Positions 47,054 to 55,657 are shown, counted from the first letter of the stretch. The stretch: DNA of 64,000 nucleotides from an uncultured Bacteroidales bacterium (GCA_902775975.1 CACYOC010000003.1:62001-126000), one strand, 5' to 3'. Program-made: numbers and translations. Notes: generated by a model from the sequence alone, not told the origin.

Positions 47054-47444
47054 ATTATATTTTTATTTCTTTTTCTTTTTTCTTTTAAAAAGAGAAATGA
47101 TAAGGATGATAGGGCGTGGAAAAGTGCAAAACTTTCTGTCCTTTTCTGCTCGTTTTACGTTTTCCCAGTTTATCCTTCCCTTTTCCACCATCACTGTGGA
47201 TACTTACTTCTTGGTTATCACCATGATAAGTTAGTTATCCACCATTCTCTTTTTCGGTGCAAATATACTAAGTTTATATCTTTTTTCAGCCAAAAAGCGT
47301 GGAAAAGTTGCTCCTAACCCCGTAATTTATCCATAAAATCCACTAAAAACCTGTTCCGCTTGTGGAAATTTGCTAATAATTCACTATCTTTGCACACGTT
47401 ATCCACAGAGTTATCAACAGCTCTTCGCTAATGATTAATGAATA
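47054..47444. other. Candidate replication origin: cluster of DnaA-box-like sites
   Basis: A gene-free stretch of about 390 bp between divergent genes with one perfect TTATCCACA (47399-47407) and about eight near matches on both strands: 47115-47123 and 47298-47306 (TTTTCCACG on the minus strand), 47181-47189 (TTTTCCACC), 47195-47203 (GTATCCACA on minus), 47235-47243 (TTATCCACC), 47327-47335 (TTATCCATA), 47361-47369 (ATTTCCACA on minus) and 47411-47419 (TTATCAACA). A/T-rich segments at 47056-47095 and 47260-47290 could be the unwinding part. It also holds promoters for nadA and, TATCTTTG at about 47386-47393, the CotH-family gene. Confidence 0.55.
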
Positions 47445-48890
47445 ATGAAAAATATGAAAAAGACTTTCTCCATATTATTTCTGTTTATATCATCGTACCT
47501 TTATGGCCAACAAGCAATCAATCTGGATGATGTAAGAAACGTAGGATTGTACGTAGTTGAGATTACCACGGTCGATCAAGAAGAACCAGAAGGAATCTTT
47601 ATAACAAAGCCCGGCGATGAGAAATGGCAAAACATCATTTATAAAAACAAAGTTCCCTGTAGAATCGTCATATCGCGTGGTGAAGAAGTGCTTTATGACA
47701 GTGGACCTTATGTAGATAATACTTCTGGCGCCACCATTAGGATCACTGGTAACAACAGCGCCTATTATTCTCATCCATTAAATATGCCTTACAGAATAAA
47801 ACTGGAAAAAGCCTCCGATTTACTTTTCAGAGGTAACGATGACATCTATAAAGATAAAACCTGGCGCCTGTATAAAGATGCAGTAAACTTAAATACTATT
47901 ACAGCACTGAAACTGAGTGAAGTCATGGAAATGGAATGGACAACGGCATACGTGCCTTGTAATGTCATTATCAACGGAGACTACAGAGGGTATTATCTCC
48001 TGACGGAAACGATGAAGAGAAATGCTCAATGCCGTGTCAACTGTGATAAGAAGAAGGGATATATCGTAGAGAAAGATGCTTATTGGTGGAAAGAAAACAA
48101 ATACTTCACCTCCACATGGTATAAGGATGACAATGTCTTCCGCTGGACATGGAAATATCCTGATGAAGAGGATGTAACGGAAGACAATGAGCTGTATATC
48201 AAAGGTTATATTGAACGTATGGAAGAAAGTCTTCAGCAAGGCAACTATGAGGACTATATAGACTTATCGTCATTTGCCAAATGGCTTCTTTCACACGACG
48301 TTTTAGGCACTGATGACACCTGGGGGTCAAATATGTTTATCAAGAAATATGACGAAACTGACCAAAGCCGCTTAGAGTTACCATGCCTATGGGATTTTGA
48401 TTCCAGTTATTTAGTGCCTCCTGGTTCTTTCTCAAATTTCCATTCCATGAGTAATGAGTATTTTAAAGCCTTGATGAATAGCAGCAACCCTTCATTCAGA
48501 GAGGCTTATGTAAAATTGTGGAACGACAAAAAAGAAGAAATTACCAATACACTGATTACTTTCTTAACTCAATTCGAAGATTCGGAAGAGGCGAAGGCCA
48601 TTGATGCTTCCAGACAATTGCATTATAAAAGATGGGGTACCCAAATTGGTACCATAAAAAGTAATGTTGAAACAACATTAGAATGGATAAATACCCATAT
48701 ACCTCTTCTTGATAAACAAATACAATCTATTGCAGCAGGTATTTCTGATATCAATGAGTCACCTCGTAAAACAGCGAGACAATACTATAATCTGCAAGGC
48801 ATGAAACTGAATACTGCGGGTAATAACAGTATTGTCATCTGTCGGGACGCTAATGGTAAAACCATGAAAATAACAAAGGCGCTTCGCTAA
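47445..48890 (+). CDS. Secreted CotH-family protein
   Basis: A 481-residue protein with signal peptide (about 1-22, ending YLYGQ). It has the CotH kinase-like layout: PYRIKLEKASDLL, then WRLYKDAVNLNTITALKLSE, then GDYRGYYLLTETMKRNAQC (the G-x-Y-x-L-x-E block) and CLWDFDSSY (the W-D-F-D/metal site). CotH in Bacillus is a protein kinase of the spore coat; Bacteroidetes members are secreted and of unknown role. The C-terminus QYYNLQGMKLNTAGNNSIVI has the shared YN-x-x-G tail. Confidence 0.83.
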   Translation: MKNMKKTFSILFLFISSYLYGQQAINLDDVRNVGLYVVEITTVDQEEPEGIFITKPGDEKWQNIIYKNKVPCRIVISRGEEVLYDSGPYVDNTSGATIRITGNNSAYYSHPLNMPYRIKLEKASDLLFRGNDDIYKDKTWRLYKDAVNLNTITALKLSEVMEMEWTTAYVPCNVIINGDYRGYYLLTETMKRNAQCRVNCDKKKGYIVEKDAYWWKENKYFTSTWYKDDNVFRWTWKYPDEEDVTEDNELYIKGYIERMEESLQQGNYEDYIDLSSFAKWLLSHDVLGTDDTWGSNMFIKKYDETDQSRLELPCLWDFDSSYLVPPGSFSNFHSMSNEYFKALMNSSNPSFREAYVKLWNDKKEEITNTLITFLTQFEDSEEAKAIDASRQLHYKRWGTQIGTIKSNVETTLEWINTHIPLLDKQIQSIAAGISDINESPRKTARQYYNLQGMKLNTAGNNSIVICRDANGKTMKITKALR

Positions 48891-48910
48891 TTAATAATTA
48901 ATAATGAATA

Positions 48911-49447
48911 ATGCGTAAGATAAAAACCATAGAGATGCAGCGCCTCACCATTGACGAATACCGCGCTGCCCACAAGCTGCCACTCGTCGTGGTGCTCGAC
49001 AATGTGCGCTCCATGTATAACATCGGCAGCGTCTTCCGCACCTGCGACGCCTTCCGTGTCGAGCAACTCGTGCTGTGTGGCATCTGCCAGACGCCGCCAC
49101 ACGTAGAGATCCACAAGACCGCCCTCGGTGCCGAGGAGAGTGTGCCCTGGCGTTACTTCGCCGACACCCTCGAGGCCGTGCGCACCCTCCATGACGAGGG
49201 TTATACCGTGCTCTCCGTCGAACAGGTGGAGCACAGCACCAAGCTGCAGACCTTCATTGCTGATGAGCATAAGAGATACGCCGTAGTCCTGGGTAACGAG
49301 GTGAAGGGCGTCCTTCAGGAGGTTGTTGATGCCTCCGACGGCTGCCTCGAGATTCCTCAGTCAGGCACGAAGCACTCCATGAACGTCTCCGTTACTGCTG
49401 GCATAGTCATCTACAAGTTCGCCGAACAGTTGCTGTTGAAGGAATAA
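48911..49447 (+). CDS. TrmH/SpoU-family RNA methyltransferase
   Basis: A 178-residue SPOUT methyltransferase without an N-terminal extension. Motif 1 is VLDNVRSMYNIGSVFRTCDA, motif 2 VVLGNEVKGVLQEVVDA, and motif 3 EIPQSGTKHSMNVSVTAGIV, which form the knotted SAM site. It 2'-O-methylates a tRNA or rRNA ribose; the target is unknown. A strong terminator follows at 49446. Confidence 0.93.
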   Translation: MRKIKTIEMQRLTIDEYRAAHKLPLVVVLDNVRSMYNIGSVFRTCDAFRVEQLVLCGICQTPPHVEIHKTALGAEESVPWRYFADTLEAVRTLHDEGYTVLSVEQVEHSTKLQTFIADEHKRYAVVLGNEVKGVLQEVVDASDGCLEIPQSGTKHSMNVSVTAGIVIYKFAEQLLLKE

Positions 49448-49480
49448 GTGGCGGCACGCTGATGTCGCCACTTTTTTTAT
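49446..49480 (+). terminator. Terminator of the TrmH-family gene
   Basis: Arms AAGTGGCG and CGCCACTT with a T-run of seven; starts in the stop region of the gene. Confidence 0.88.
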
Positions 49481-49533
49481 ATTTTCCTTGTTTGTTTCGC
49501 AATTATTTACTACTTTTGCACACAAAAGATAAT

Positions 49534-50139
49534 ATGGCAGACAAGATTTATAAACTTTCATTAGAACAGTTAAATGACATCGTCAGCGATGCCGTTACTA
49601 ATGCTATCAAGAAACTTGATAACATCGAAATTGTTGATGATAAGCCTAAAGGACCAGCCACTGAAGTCAAGGTTGGAGAATTTTCAGAACAGCAGTATCA
49701 GGAAGCCATTCAGACAATGGCAAAGAATCGCGGTAAGGGCGATGAACCAAAAGTTGGAATATTTTGGTATAACGTTACTCTGAAACAACTTTTTGGAGTT
49801 GTAACTCACAAACGTACTGATTATTTAAAACCGAATGCTGGAGGAGGACTTATCACTTGTAGCGAGATGCATGAAGATGTTTGGAAGAAAGAATTCCGTA
49901 AACAAAAATATCACGGAAACGGTATAGGTCCTTTTAAAGGTGAATATCAGATGAAACCAAGAGGAAGAGTATTCTACTCTCCAGCTGATGACCAATATAT
50001 CATTGCAGTAGGTTCGTGGATTGACGATAATCAGGATGCAATAGAATATATTATAAATGAGTTTGATTTGCCTCGAGAAAAGACTATTGTCAAAAAGGCT
50101 AATCATTGGGATATTGGACAAACTTGGTCTGATATATAA
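49534..50139 (+). CDS. Protein of unknown function
   Basis: A 201-residue cytoplasmic protein from the ATG at 49534, 16 bp after a TACTTTTG box (49511-49518). A helical, charged N-terminus (KLSLEQLNDIVSDAVTNAIK) is followed by a basic, Gly/Tyr-rich region (KPNAGGGLITCSEMHEDVWK, GPFKGEYQMKPRGRVFYSP). No family is recognised. It is a single-gene unit between a terminator and a REP-like hairpin, and is more A/T-rich than its neighbours, so it may be a recent arrival. Confidence 0.7.
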   Translation: MADKIYKLSLEQLNDIVSDAVTNAIKKLDNIEIVDDKPKGPATEVKVGEFSEQQYQEAIQTMAKNRGKGDEPKVGIFWYNVTLKQLFGVVTHKRTDYLKPNAGGGLITCSEMHEDVWKKEFRKQKYHGNGIGPFKGEYQMKPRGRVFYSPADDQYIIAVGSWIDDNQDAIEYIINEFDLPREKTIVKKANHWDIGQTWSDI

Positions 50140-50159
50140 ATTAAGAGGTACGAAGGTAC

Positions 50160-50239
50160 GAGAAAAAGCCCACTCCGAAGAGTGAGCTTTTTCTCATTTC
50201 ACCTCCCCTCCCCCCCGGGAGGGGCTGGGGGTGGGCTTT
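50160..50239. repeat. Two REP-like hairpins
   Basis: Hairpin 1 at 50160-50194, GAGAAAAAGC...GCTTTTTCTC, can terminate transcription from both sides. Hairpin 2 at 50203-50239 is the C-rich REP in the reverse direction (CCCCTCCCCCCCGGGAGGGG). The centre of hairpin 1 (ACTCCGAAGAGT) recurs at the xerD 3' end. Confidence 0.8.
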
Positions 50240-51662
50240 ACTCATGCACATACAACTTCCACCCCAGGTACGTCTCGATGGCCTCCTGCAGGATTTCCAC
50301 CACGTCTGTGCGCACCATGGCCACGTGATGCTCGAAGCCGTTTTTGCAGATATACTTCATCAGCTGCTGCAGGTTGTCCACCTGTGTCACGGCGATGCAG
50401 CCGTCCATGCCGTAGGGGTCGTTCGTCAGCTGACCCTTGCCCAGATACGCCTTGATGCAGCCCTGCGGGTCGTCGGTAGAGATGCGGAAGAACGTGAAGG
50501 GACCCTCGCTGACCTTTGCATATACCGCTCCGAAGGTGTTGATCTTGCCGAGTGTGCGTCCGAGTACGCCGAGAGGGCCGAGCTTCAGGTCGTCGTTGCC
50601 CACGAACGACTTCGCGTAGTTGCCGCAGTGCGTGCAAACACACTTGTTGCGGTCCTCCGCAAAGTTGTTGTTCCAGTCGAGTAGGGCAGAGGCCTTGTTC
50701 GCTGCCAGCGTCAGCGCATACATCGACACCGCTCCCGCCAAGTCCGTCTCGCAGGCTGCCGGTATCAGCTTGTCGCTGAGCATCGACATCGTCACACACG
50801 GTGCACAGCCGTAGTTCTGCTCCAGCGAGTCCCAGCACTGTATGGCCACCGCCTGCACGTCGTTCGCCTCAATCCAGTTCTCCACGGCCACGCTGAACTT
50901 CGCCTGCAGCCCTAACTTCTCCTTGTAGTTCTCGGGCACCTTCGCGTAGTTACACGTGCGGTTACACATCTCGATGAATTTCGGGTCGTCGTCCTTGATT
51001 TTCTGTGCGGCATATAGGATTTCGCTCAGGTCTGCCGGTACCACCGTGATACCGCTGCGCTGCAGCAGCTTCTCCGAGGCACGGCACGTGTTAAAGCCCA
51101 AGGGGCGCGTACCTATCTGTCCCAGTCGGCAGTGGCGTAGTCCGTTCACCACACGGCAGATGGCTGCGAAGCGGTCGATGTCCTTGCGCAGCAGCGGGTC
51201 GTAGATAGAGTATGTATGCAGCGTAGTGTCCGTAAAGGGAATGCCATACTGGTACAGGTTGTTGCAGACGCTGATTTTTCCGCAGAAGGCGTCGCGTCGT
51301 GAGTCCAGATCCACCTTGTCGTTCTCGTCGTCGCAGGCCTGCACCATCACCGGCACGTTCAGCTCTGCGTCGCTGATGGCGTTGATGATGCCAATCTCGA
51401 ATCCGAAGTTTGGCAGCGACACGATGATGCCGTCAATCTCGTCGCGGTGTTCACGGAACTGCCGTGACACCATCAGTCCGTCTTCGCGTGTCTCTATGCT
51501 GCTGCTGCCTGTCGGCGTCGCGTCTTCCGGCAGTATGACATATTCATACCCCCCTTCTTCCAGCGTCTTCAGCAGTTGTTTCCTCACGTCCTTTGCCAGT
51601 TCCGAGTTAAAGTAGGCGCGAGTACCGATGATCACGCCAAAGCAAGTCTTTCCGTTTCTCAT
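50238..51662 (-). CDS. L-fucose/L-arabinose isomerase family protein
   Basis: About 474 residues from the ATG at 51662 (MRNGKTCFGVIIGTRAYFNS). The fold is that of L-fucose and L-arabinose isomerases: an N-terminal Rossmann-like part, then QCWDSLEQNYGCAPCVTMSM (the conserved glutamate/substrate block) and ETDLAGAVSMYALTLA. This subgroup's substrate is not defined; it is common in Bacteroidales. Promoter TTTG-N19-TATTTTTG, -7 at 51709-51702. The stop lies by the REP hairpin. Confidence 0.85.
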   Translation of the reverse strand: MRNGKTCFGVIIGTRAYFNSELAKDVRKQLLKTLEEGGYEYVILPEDATPTGSSSIETREDGLMVSRQFREHRDEIDGIIVSLPNFGFEIGIINAISDAELNVPVMVQACDDENDKVDLDSRRDAFCGKISVCNNLYQYGIPFTDTTLHTYSIYDPLLRKDIDRFAAICRVVNGLRHCRLGQIGTRPLGFNTCRASEKLLQRSGITVVPADLSEILYAAQKIKDDDPKFIEMCNRTCNYAKVPENYKEKLGLQAKFSVAVENWIEANDVQAVAIQCWDSLEQNYGCAPCVTMSMLSDKLIPAACETDLAGAVSMYALTLAANKASALLDWNNNFAEDRNKCVCTHCGNYAKSFVGNDDLKLGPLGVLGRTLGKINTFGAVYAKVSEGPFTFFRISTDDPQGCIKAYLGKGQLTNDPYGMDGCIAVTQVDNLQQLMKYICKNGFEHHVAMVRTDVVEILQEAIETYLGWKLYVHE

Positions 51663-51760
51663 TTCTTTTAAGTATTTGTTGTTAGTAAAATATTCCGCTT
51701 GCAAAAATACAAATTATTTCCGATACTACAAACGACATCACTACTTTTTTGAAAGAAAAG

Positions 51761-51792
51761 TTTGGTGGTATCGGTAAAAAACTTTACCTTTG
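51761..51792 (+). promoter_or_regulatory. Promoter of 51820 gene
   Basis: TTTG at 51761-51764, 20 bp, TACCTTTG at 51785-51792. Confidence 0.8.
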
Positions 51793-51819
51793 CATGAATT
51801 TTTATAACAAAGCCAGATA

Positions 51820-52944
51820 TTGATGAAACATTTATCGTTAAGAATGCTCTTTCTGTTGTCTATTATCTTGACAGGAAGCAGCAGTATTTATGGGCAGTCT
51901 GCCGTAAGTCCCGAGGGCGCTGATGCCTATGTCTATTCGTTGGTGACCGATGCGTCATCGTTAGCCGCTGGCGACCAGTTTGTGATAGTGAACGAGGAGT
52001 CAAGTGTGGCGATGGGAGCGCAAAATACGAATAACAGAGCTAAGGTTGATGTCACCATTACAGACCATACTATTTCCGAGCTTCCTGACGGAGTTCAAAT
52101 CGTTGAGTTAGAGAAGACGGGAAGTAATTGGTATCTAAAAGTGGGAACTCAATATCTTTATGCTCCTGGTTCTAGCAATTACCTTAAAACTAAAAGCGAT
52201 AAGCTATCAGGTGAATCAGCAAAAGCTAAGATAGAAATAAATGGGGAAACGGGTGTAGCAACGATTTTATTTAAAACGAATAGTACATTTAAGAAAGATT
52301 ATAATTGGGTTAGGTATAATAGTACTAATAGAATATTCTCTTGCTATACTTTTGATCAGCAAGACGTTTACATCTACCGCCGCGAACCCGCTGCAACCTT
52401 CGATGTTACGATGGGTAGCGCCGGCTGGCGAACGTTGATTTGCGCACAGAATGTTTCTGTGCAAGACGGCTATCAGGCCTATACCGTTACGGGCAGCGAC
52501 GCATCGTCAGTAATGTTGACAAATGTCGCTTCCGTCAAGGCTGGTAGTCCCTATCTGCTCAGCGGTCCTGAAGGCACCTGCACGCTGACCGTCATTGATG
52601 CTGCAGAGGAACCGGAGGGTAACCTGTTGGCAGTGAGTACAGAGAGCGACGGCGACGGCGTCTATGTGCTGGCAAACAAAAGTCACGGAGTAGGCTTCTA
52701 CCGCTGGGATGGCGGCCTGATAGGCAGCGGTCGTGTGATACTACCTGCTACTGCGGTGGCGGGCAAGAGTCGCGAGTTCTTTGGTTTTGATGAAGGTGGA
52801 ACGACTTCGATAAGTGAAAAGTTAACAGTGAAAAGTGAAAAATTTGCTCCCGCTACAGAGTTCTATAACCTCAACGGACAGCGCGTCACGGCGCCCACGA
52901 AGGGTTTGTATATTGTGAACGGACGGAAAGTGGTGGTGAAGTAA
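51820..52944 (+). CDS. Secreted protein with shared C-terminal tail
   Basis: A 374-residue secreted protein; signal peptide 1-26 (ending SSIYGQ). Two beta-rich parts: about 40-190 resembles a lectin-like domain (QDVYIYRREPA), and about 195-320 resembles a beta-sandwich (TMGSAGWRTLICAQNVSVQD). The end FYNLNGQRVTAPTKGLYIVN then GRKVVVK is the motif seen in three other secreted proteins here. A KVKSEK-type segment near residue 333 (ISEKLTVKSEKF) comes from a GTGAAAAGTGAAAAATTTGC repeat also found at about 59990-60020. No function is recognised. Confidence 0.75.
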   Translation: MMKHLSLRMLFLLSIILTGSSSIYGQSAVSPEGADAYVYSLVTDASSLAAGDQFVIVNEESSVAMGAQNTNNRAKVDVTITDHTISELPDGVQIVELEKTGSNWYLKVGTQYLYAPGSSNYLKTKSDKLSGESAKAKIEINGETGVATILFKTNSTFKKDYNWVRYNSTNRIFSCYTFDQQDVYIYRREPAATFDVTMGSAGWRTLICAQNVSVQDGYQAYTVTGSDASSVMLTNVASVKAGSPYLLSGPEGTCTLTVIDAAEEPEGNLLAVSTESDGDGVYVLANKSHGVGFYRWDGGLIGSGRVILPATAVAGKSREFFGFDEGGTTSISEKLTVKSEKFAPATEFYNLNGQRVTAPTKGLYIVNGRKVVVK

Positions 52945-53117
52945 AAGCCCACCCCCAGCCCCTCCCGGGGGGAGGGGAGGTTAAAGTTTAAAATTTAAAG
53001 TTTAAAGTTTAGAGTCAGTTTAAGAGTTTAAGGAGTTTAAGAGTTTAAAGGTAATCATAATTCCTAATTCCTAATTTAATCTCTCTGTACCTCTGTGTTT
53101 AAAATAAAGAAAGAACA
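52945..53117. repeat. Composite intergenic repeat, copy 1
   Basis: REP-like C-rich palindrome (about 52948-52980), then GTTTAAAG-type units, then GGTAATCATAATTCCTAATT and TAATCTCTCTG with CTCTGTGTTTA. The same order occurs at 55658-55848. The end is repeat B's distal tail in reverse orientation. Confidence 0.8.
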
Positions 53118-53279
53118 ATGAAGAAAACATATACCATTCCCTCCTTGACGATTGTACAGTTGGGAAACTACACACTGCTGGCAGGCTCCGAGCAAACCAA
53201 GGGCGTCTATCACGACGAGACGGTGAATAAATTTGACGAGCTGCTGGGTCGTGAAGCAGAATTTGACGACGAATATTAA
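53118..53279 (+). CDS. Small peptide with LLAGS-type leader
   Basis: A 53-residue peptide: MKKTYTIPSLTIVQLGNYTL then LAGSEQTKGVYHDETVNKF and an acidic end (AEFDDEY). The MKK-x-Y-x-x-P...LLAGS pattern, with a short basic start and a Gly-Ser after a hydrophobic stretch, is seen in small Bacteroidales peptides that resemble leader-containing secreted or ribosomal natural-product precursors. No maturation or export gene lies nearby. The ATG is preceded by AAAGAAAGAACA, a purine-rich leader. Confidence 0.6.
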   Translation: MKKTYTIPSLTIVQLGNYTLLAGSEQTKGVYHDETVNKFDELLGREAEFDDEY

Positions 53280-53330
53280 TCGAAAAAGGCGGTTACAAAA
53301 CCCTCGTATGGCTGTTGCATAAAACAAATA

Positions 53331-53361
53331 CGGCTTTCGCACCCAGCGAAAGCCGTTTTCA
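53331..53361 (+). terminator. Terminator of the small peptide gene
   Basis: CGGCTTTCGC, five-base loop, GCGAAAGCCG, then TTTTC; about 50 bp past the stop. Confidence 0.75.
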
Positions 53362-53394
53362 CAGGGTGCGAGAACTGCTTTCGACGGGGGAGAA

Positions 53395-53545
53395 GACGTA
53401 TTTCGGCGGGTGGAAGTACGGCTCTCATTTATTTTTAGCGGCCGCTACGTTTATTTTTGGCGCCCGCTAAAAATATTCACGGCTCCCGCCAAAAATAAAT
53501 TGAGCTCCCGCCAAAAACCTTTTTTCATCCTATAGTACCTCTCCC
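53395..53545. repeat. Alternating palindromic CCCGCCAAAAATA repeats
   Basis: Within about 100 bp: TTATTTTTAGCGG, TTTATTTTTGGCG, CCGCTAAAAATA, TCCCGCCAAAAATAAA and TCCCGCCAAAAAC, with the first two inverted relative to the last three. They can fold into alternative hairpins. No gene. Confidence 0.65.
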
Positions 53546-53563
53546 CCTCTCCACCTTATTATA

Positions 53564-54484
53564 TCACTCTTCGGAGTGGGCTTTTTGGGGTTTACCGTTT
53601 CTCGGATGCTTCATGATTTCTTGTTTCAGCACCGTCATGTCCATGTGGGTATAAAGCTCGGTGGTGCCGATGCTCTCATGACCTAACAGTGCCTGGATGG
53701 CACGGAGGTCGGCACCGCCTTCGAGCAGTGCCGTGGCGAAGGAGTGGCGCAGCGTGTGCGGCGAGATGGTCTTCGTGATGCCTGCTGCCACTGCCTGCTG
53801 CTTCACCATGAGGAGTATCATGACCCTTGTGAGGTGCTTGCCGCGACGGTTCAGGAAGACGTAGTCCTCCTCGCCGGGCTTGATGTTCATCAGGTTACGA
53901 TCGACGAACCACAGCTTCAGCAGCTTGATGGCTTTCTTCGAGATGGGTACCAGGCGCTCCTTGGAGCCCTTACCCATGATGCGGACGAAGCGTTCCTCGA
54001 GGAACAGGTCGGTGAGCTTCAGCGTCACCAGTTCCGTGACGCGCAGGCCGCAGCTGAAGAGCACCTCGATGATGGCGCGGTTGCGGTGACCCTCCCATTT
54101 CGACACGTCGATGCTCGCCTCCAAGGCATCGACCTCGGCTACTGTCAGCACCTCGGGCAGGTGTTCGCCCAAGACGGGCGACTCCAGCAGTTCCGTAGGG
54201 TCGTCGTCACGGTAGCCGTCTAACTGCAGGAAGCGGTAGAACGAGCGCACGCCGCTGAGGATGCGGCATTGCGAGCGCGGTCCTATGCCGATGTCGTGCA
54301 GCGTGGCGGCAAAGTGCTGTAGGTCTGGCAGCTCTACCGTCATCACGCTCTTGCCCTCGTGTTCGAGGTATGCTAACAGTTTCTGCAGATCGCGACCGTA
54401 GGCCTCTAACGTGTTGGGTGAGAAGCCCCGTTGCAACTTGAGGTAGCGCTGATACGCCCTGACGATATCACTCTGTTCCTTCAT
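53564..54484 (-). CDS. xerD: Tyrosine recombinase XerD
   Basis: 306 residues, standard for XerC/XerD. N-terminal SAM-like DNA-binding domain (about 1-90); catalytic Arg in SCGLRVTELV, the box II HTLRHSFATALLEGG (His and Arg), and the Tyr nucleophile in TELYTHMD. It resolves chromosome dimers at dif. The last nine codons (KPQKAHSEE) are written by a copy of the REP-like ACTCCGAAGAGTG repeat. The assignment as XerD, not XerC, is by overall pattern. Confidence 0.9.
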   Translation of the reverse strand: MKEQSDIVRAYQRYLKLQRGFSPNTLEAYGRDLQKLLAYLEHEGKSVMTVELPDLQHFAATLHDIGIGPRSQCRILSGVRSFYRFLQLDGYRDDDPTELLESPVLGEHLPEVLTVAEVDALEASIDVSKWEGHRNRAIIEVLFSCGLRVTELVTLKLTDLFLEERFVRIMGKGSKERLVPISKKAIKLLKLWFVDRNLMNIKPGEEDYVFLNRRGKHLTRVMILLMVKQQAVAAGITKTISPHTLRHSFATALLEGGADLRAIQALLGHESIGTTELYTHMDMTVLKQEIMKHPRNGKPQKAHSEE

Positions 54485-54552
54485 CGTTCTGTACTATTGC
54501 GTTGCAAAATTATAAAAAGTTGAGTGAAATACAAAAGGAAAGCTCGCTTTTC

Positions 54553-54583
54553 TTTGCATTATCATTTTTTCTTATTACTTTTG
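54553..54583 (+). promoter_or_regulatory. Promoter of ridA-ung
   Basis: TTTG at 54553-54556, 19 bp, TACTTTTG at 54576-54583. Confidence 0.75.
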
Positions 54584-54611
54584 CAGAGAGTTAAACCAAA
54601 CACAAAAGGAT

Positions 54612-54989
54612 ATGAAACAAGTTATCAGCACCCCACAGGCTCCCGCAGCCATCGGTCCCTACAGTCAGGCTATCCGTATCGGTTCAATGGTATATACCTC
54701 CGGACAGCTGCCCATCGACCCCGCCACCGGCCAGTTTCCGCAGGGCGGCATCGAGGAACAGACGCGCCAGTCGCTGCGCAATGTGCAGGCTATTCTTGAC
54801 GCCGCAGGACTCTCCATGGCGCAGGTAGTGAAGACCACCGTCTTCCTGGCCGACATGAACGACTTCGCCGCCATGAATGCCGTCTATTCCGAGTTCTTCT
54901 CCGAGCCCTTCCCTGCGCGCTCTGCCGTCGCCGTGAAGACGCTGCCCAAGAATGCGTTGGTGGAAATAGAGGTCGTGGCAGGGGAGTGA
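54612..54989 (+). CDS. ridA: RidA family protein (2-iminobutanoate/2-iminopropanoate deaminase)
   Basis: 125 residues, normal length. IGPYSQAIRIGSMVYTSGQL is the family signature, and the C-terminal ARSAVAVKTLPKNALVEIE holds the conserved Arg that binds the substrate carboxylate, with Glu nearby. The protein hydrolyses reactive imines made by pyridoxal-phosphate enzymes. Its stop is 2 bp before the ung start, so the two are co-translated. Confidence 0.95.
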   Translation: MKQVISTPQAPAAIGPYSQAIRIGSMVYTSGQLPIDPATGQFPQGGIEEQTRQSLRNVQAILDAAGLSMAQVVKTTVFLADMNDFAAMNAVYSEFFSEPFPARSAVAVKTLPKNALVEIEVVAGE

Positions 54990-54991
54990 TG

Positions 54992-55657
54992 ATGAACGTA
55001 AAGATAGAACAGTCGTGGAAGGAGCAGCTGGCGGAGGAGTTCGCAAAACCGTACTTCGAGCAGCTGGCGGAGGCGGTACGCAGGGAGTACCGCACGACGA
55101 CGTGCTACCCTCCGGCGGCGCTGATATTCAACGCCTTTAACCTGTGTCCCTTCGACCAGGTGAGGGTGGTGATCATCGGACAGGACCCCTACCACGAACC
55201 GGGACAGGCACACGGCCTGAGCTTCTCGGTGCAGGACGGTGTGGCACTGCCGCCATCGCTGCAGAACATCTTCAAGGAGATAGCACAGGACACGGGCGCC
55301 ACGATGCCGACATCGGGAAACTTGGAGCGGTGGGCGCGCCAGGGTGTGCTGCTGCTGAACGCCACGCTGACGGTGAGGGCGCACGAGGCGAACAGCCACG
55401 CCGCATTAGGGTGGCAGCGCTTCACGGATGCCGCCATCCAGGCGATAGCAACGAAGCGTGAGCACGTGGTATATATGCTGTGGGGCGGTAACGCACGCCG
55501 CAAGGCGCAGATGATTGACCGTCAGCGCAACCTGGTGCTGGAGTCGGTACATCCCTCGCCACTGTCTGCCAACCGTGGCGGCTGGTTCGGCGAGCATCAG
55601 TTCTCACGGTGTAATGCCTATTTGCGGGGATTAGGGATGAAAGAAATAGAGTGGTAA
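54992..55657 (+). CDS. ung: Uracil-DNA glycosylase
   Basis: 221 residues from the ATG at 54992 (MNVKIEQSWKEQL), with another ATG one codon upstream. The water-activating Asp is in IIGQDPYHEPGQAHGLSF, the FN-type block in LLLNATLTVRAHEANSH, and the C-terminal HPSPLSANRG has the catalytic His. It removes uracil from DNA. A C-rich REP element follows directly. Confidence 0.96.
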   Translation: MNVKIEQSWKEQLAEEFAKPYFEQLAEAVRREYRTTTCYPPAALIFNAFNLCPFDQVRVVIIGQDPYHEPGQAHGLSFSVQDGVALPPSLQNIFKEIAQDTGATMPTSGNLERWARQGVLLLNATLTVRAHEANSHAALGWQRFTDAAIQAIATKREHVVYMLWGGNARRKAQMIDRQRNLVLESVHPSPLSANRGGWFGEHQFSRCNAYLRGLGMKEIEW

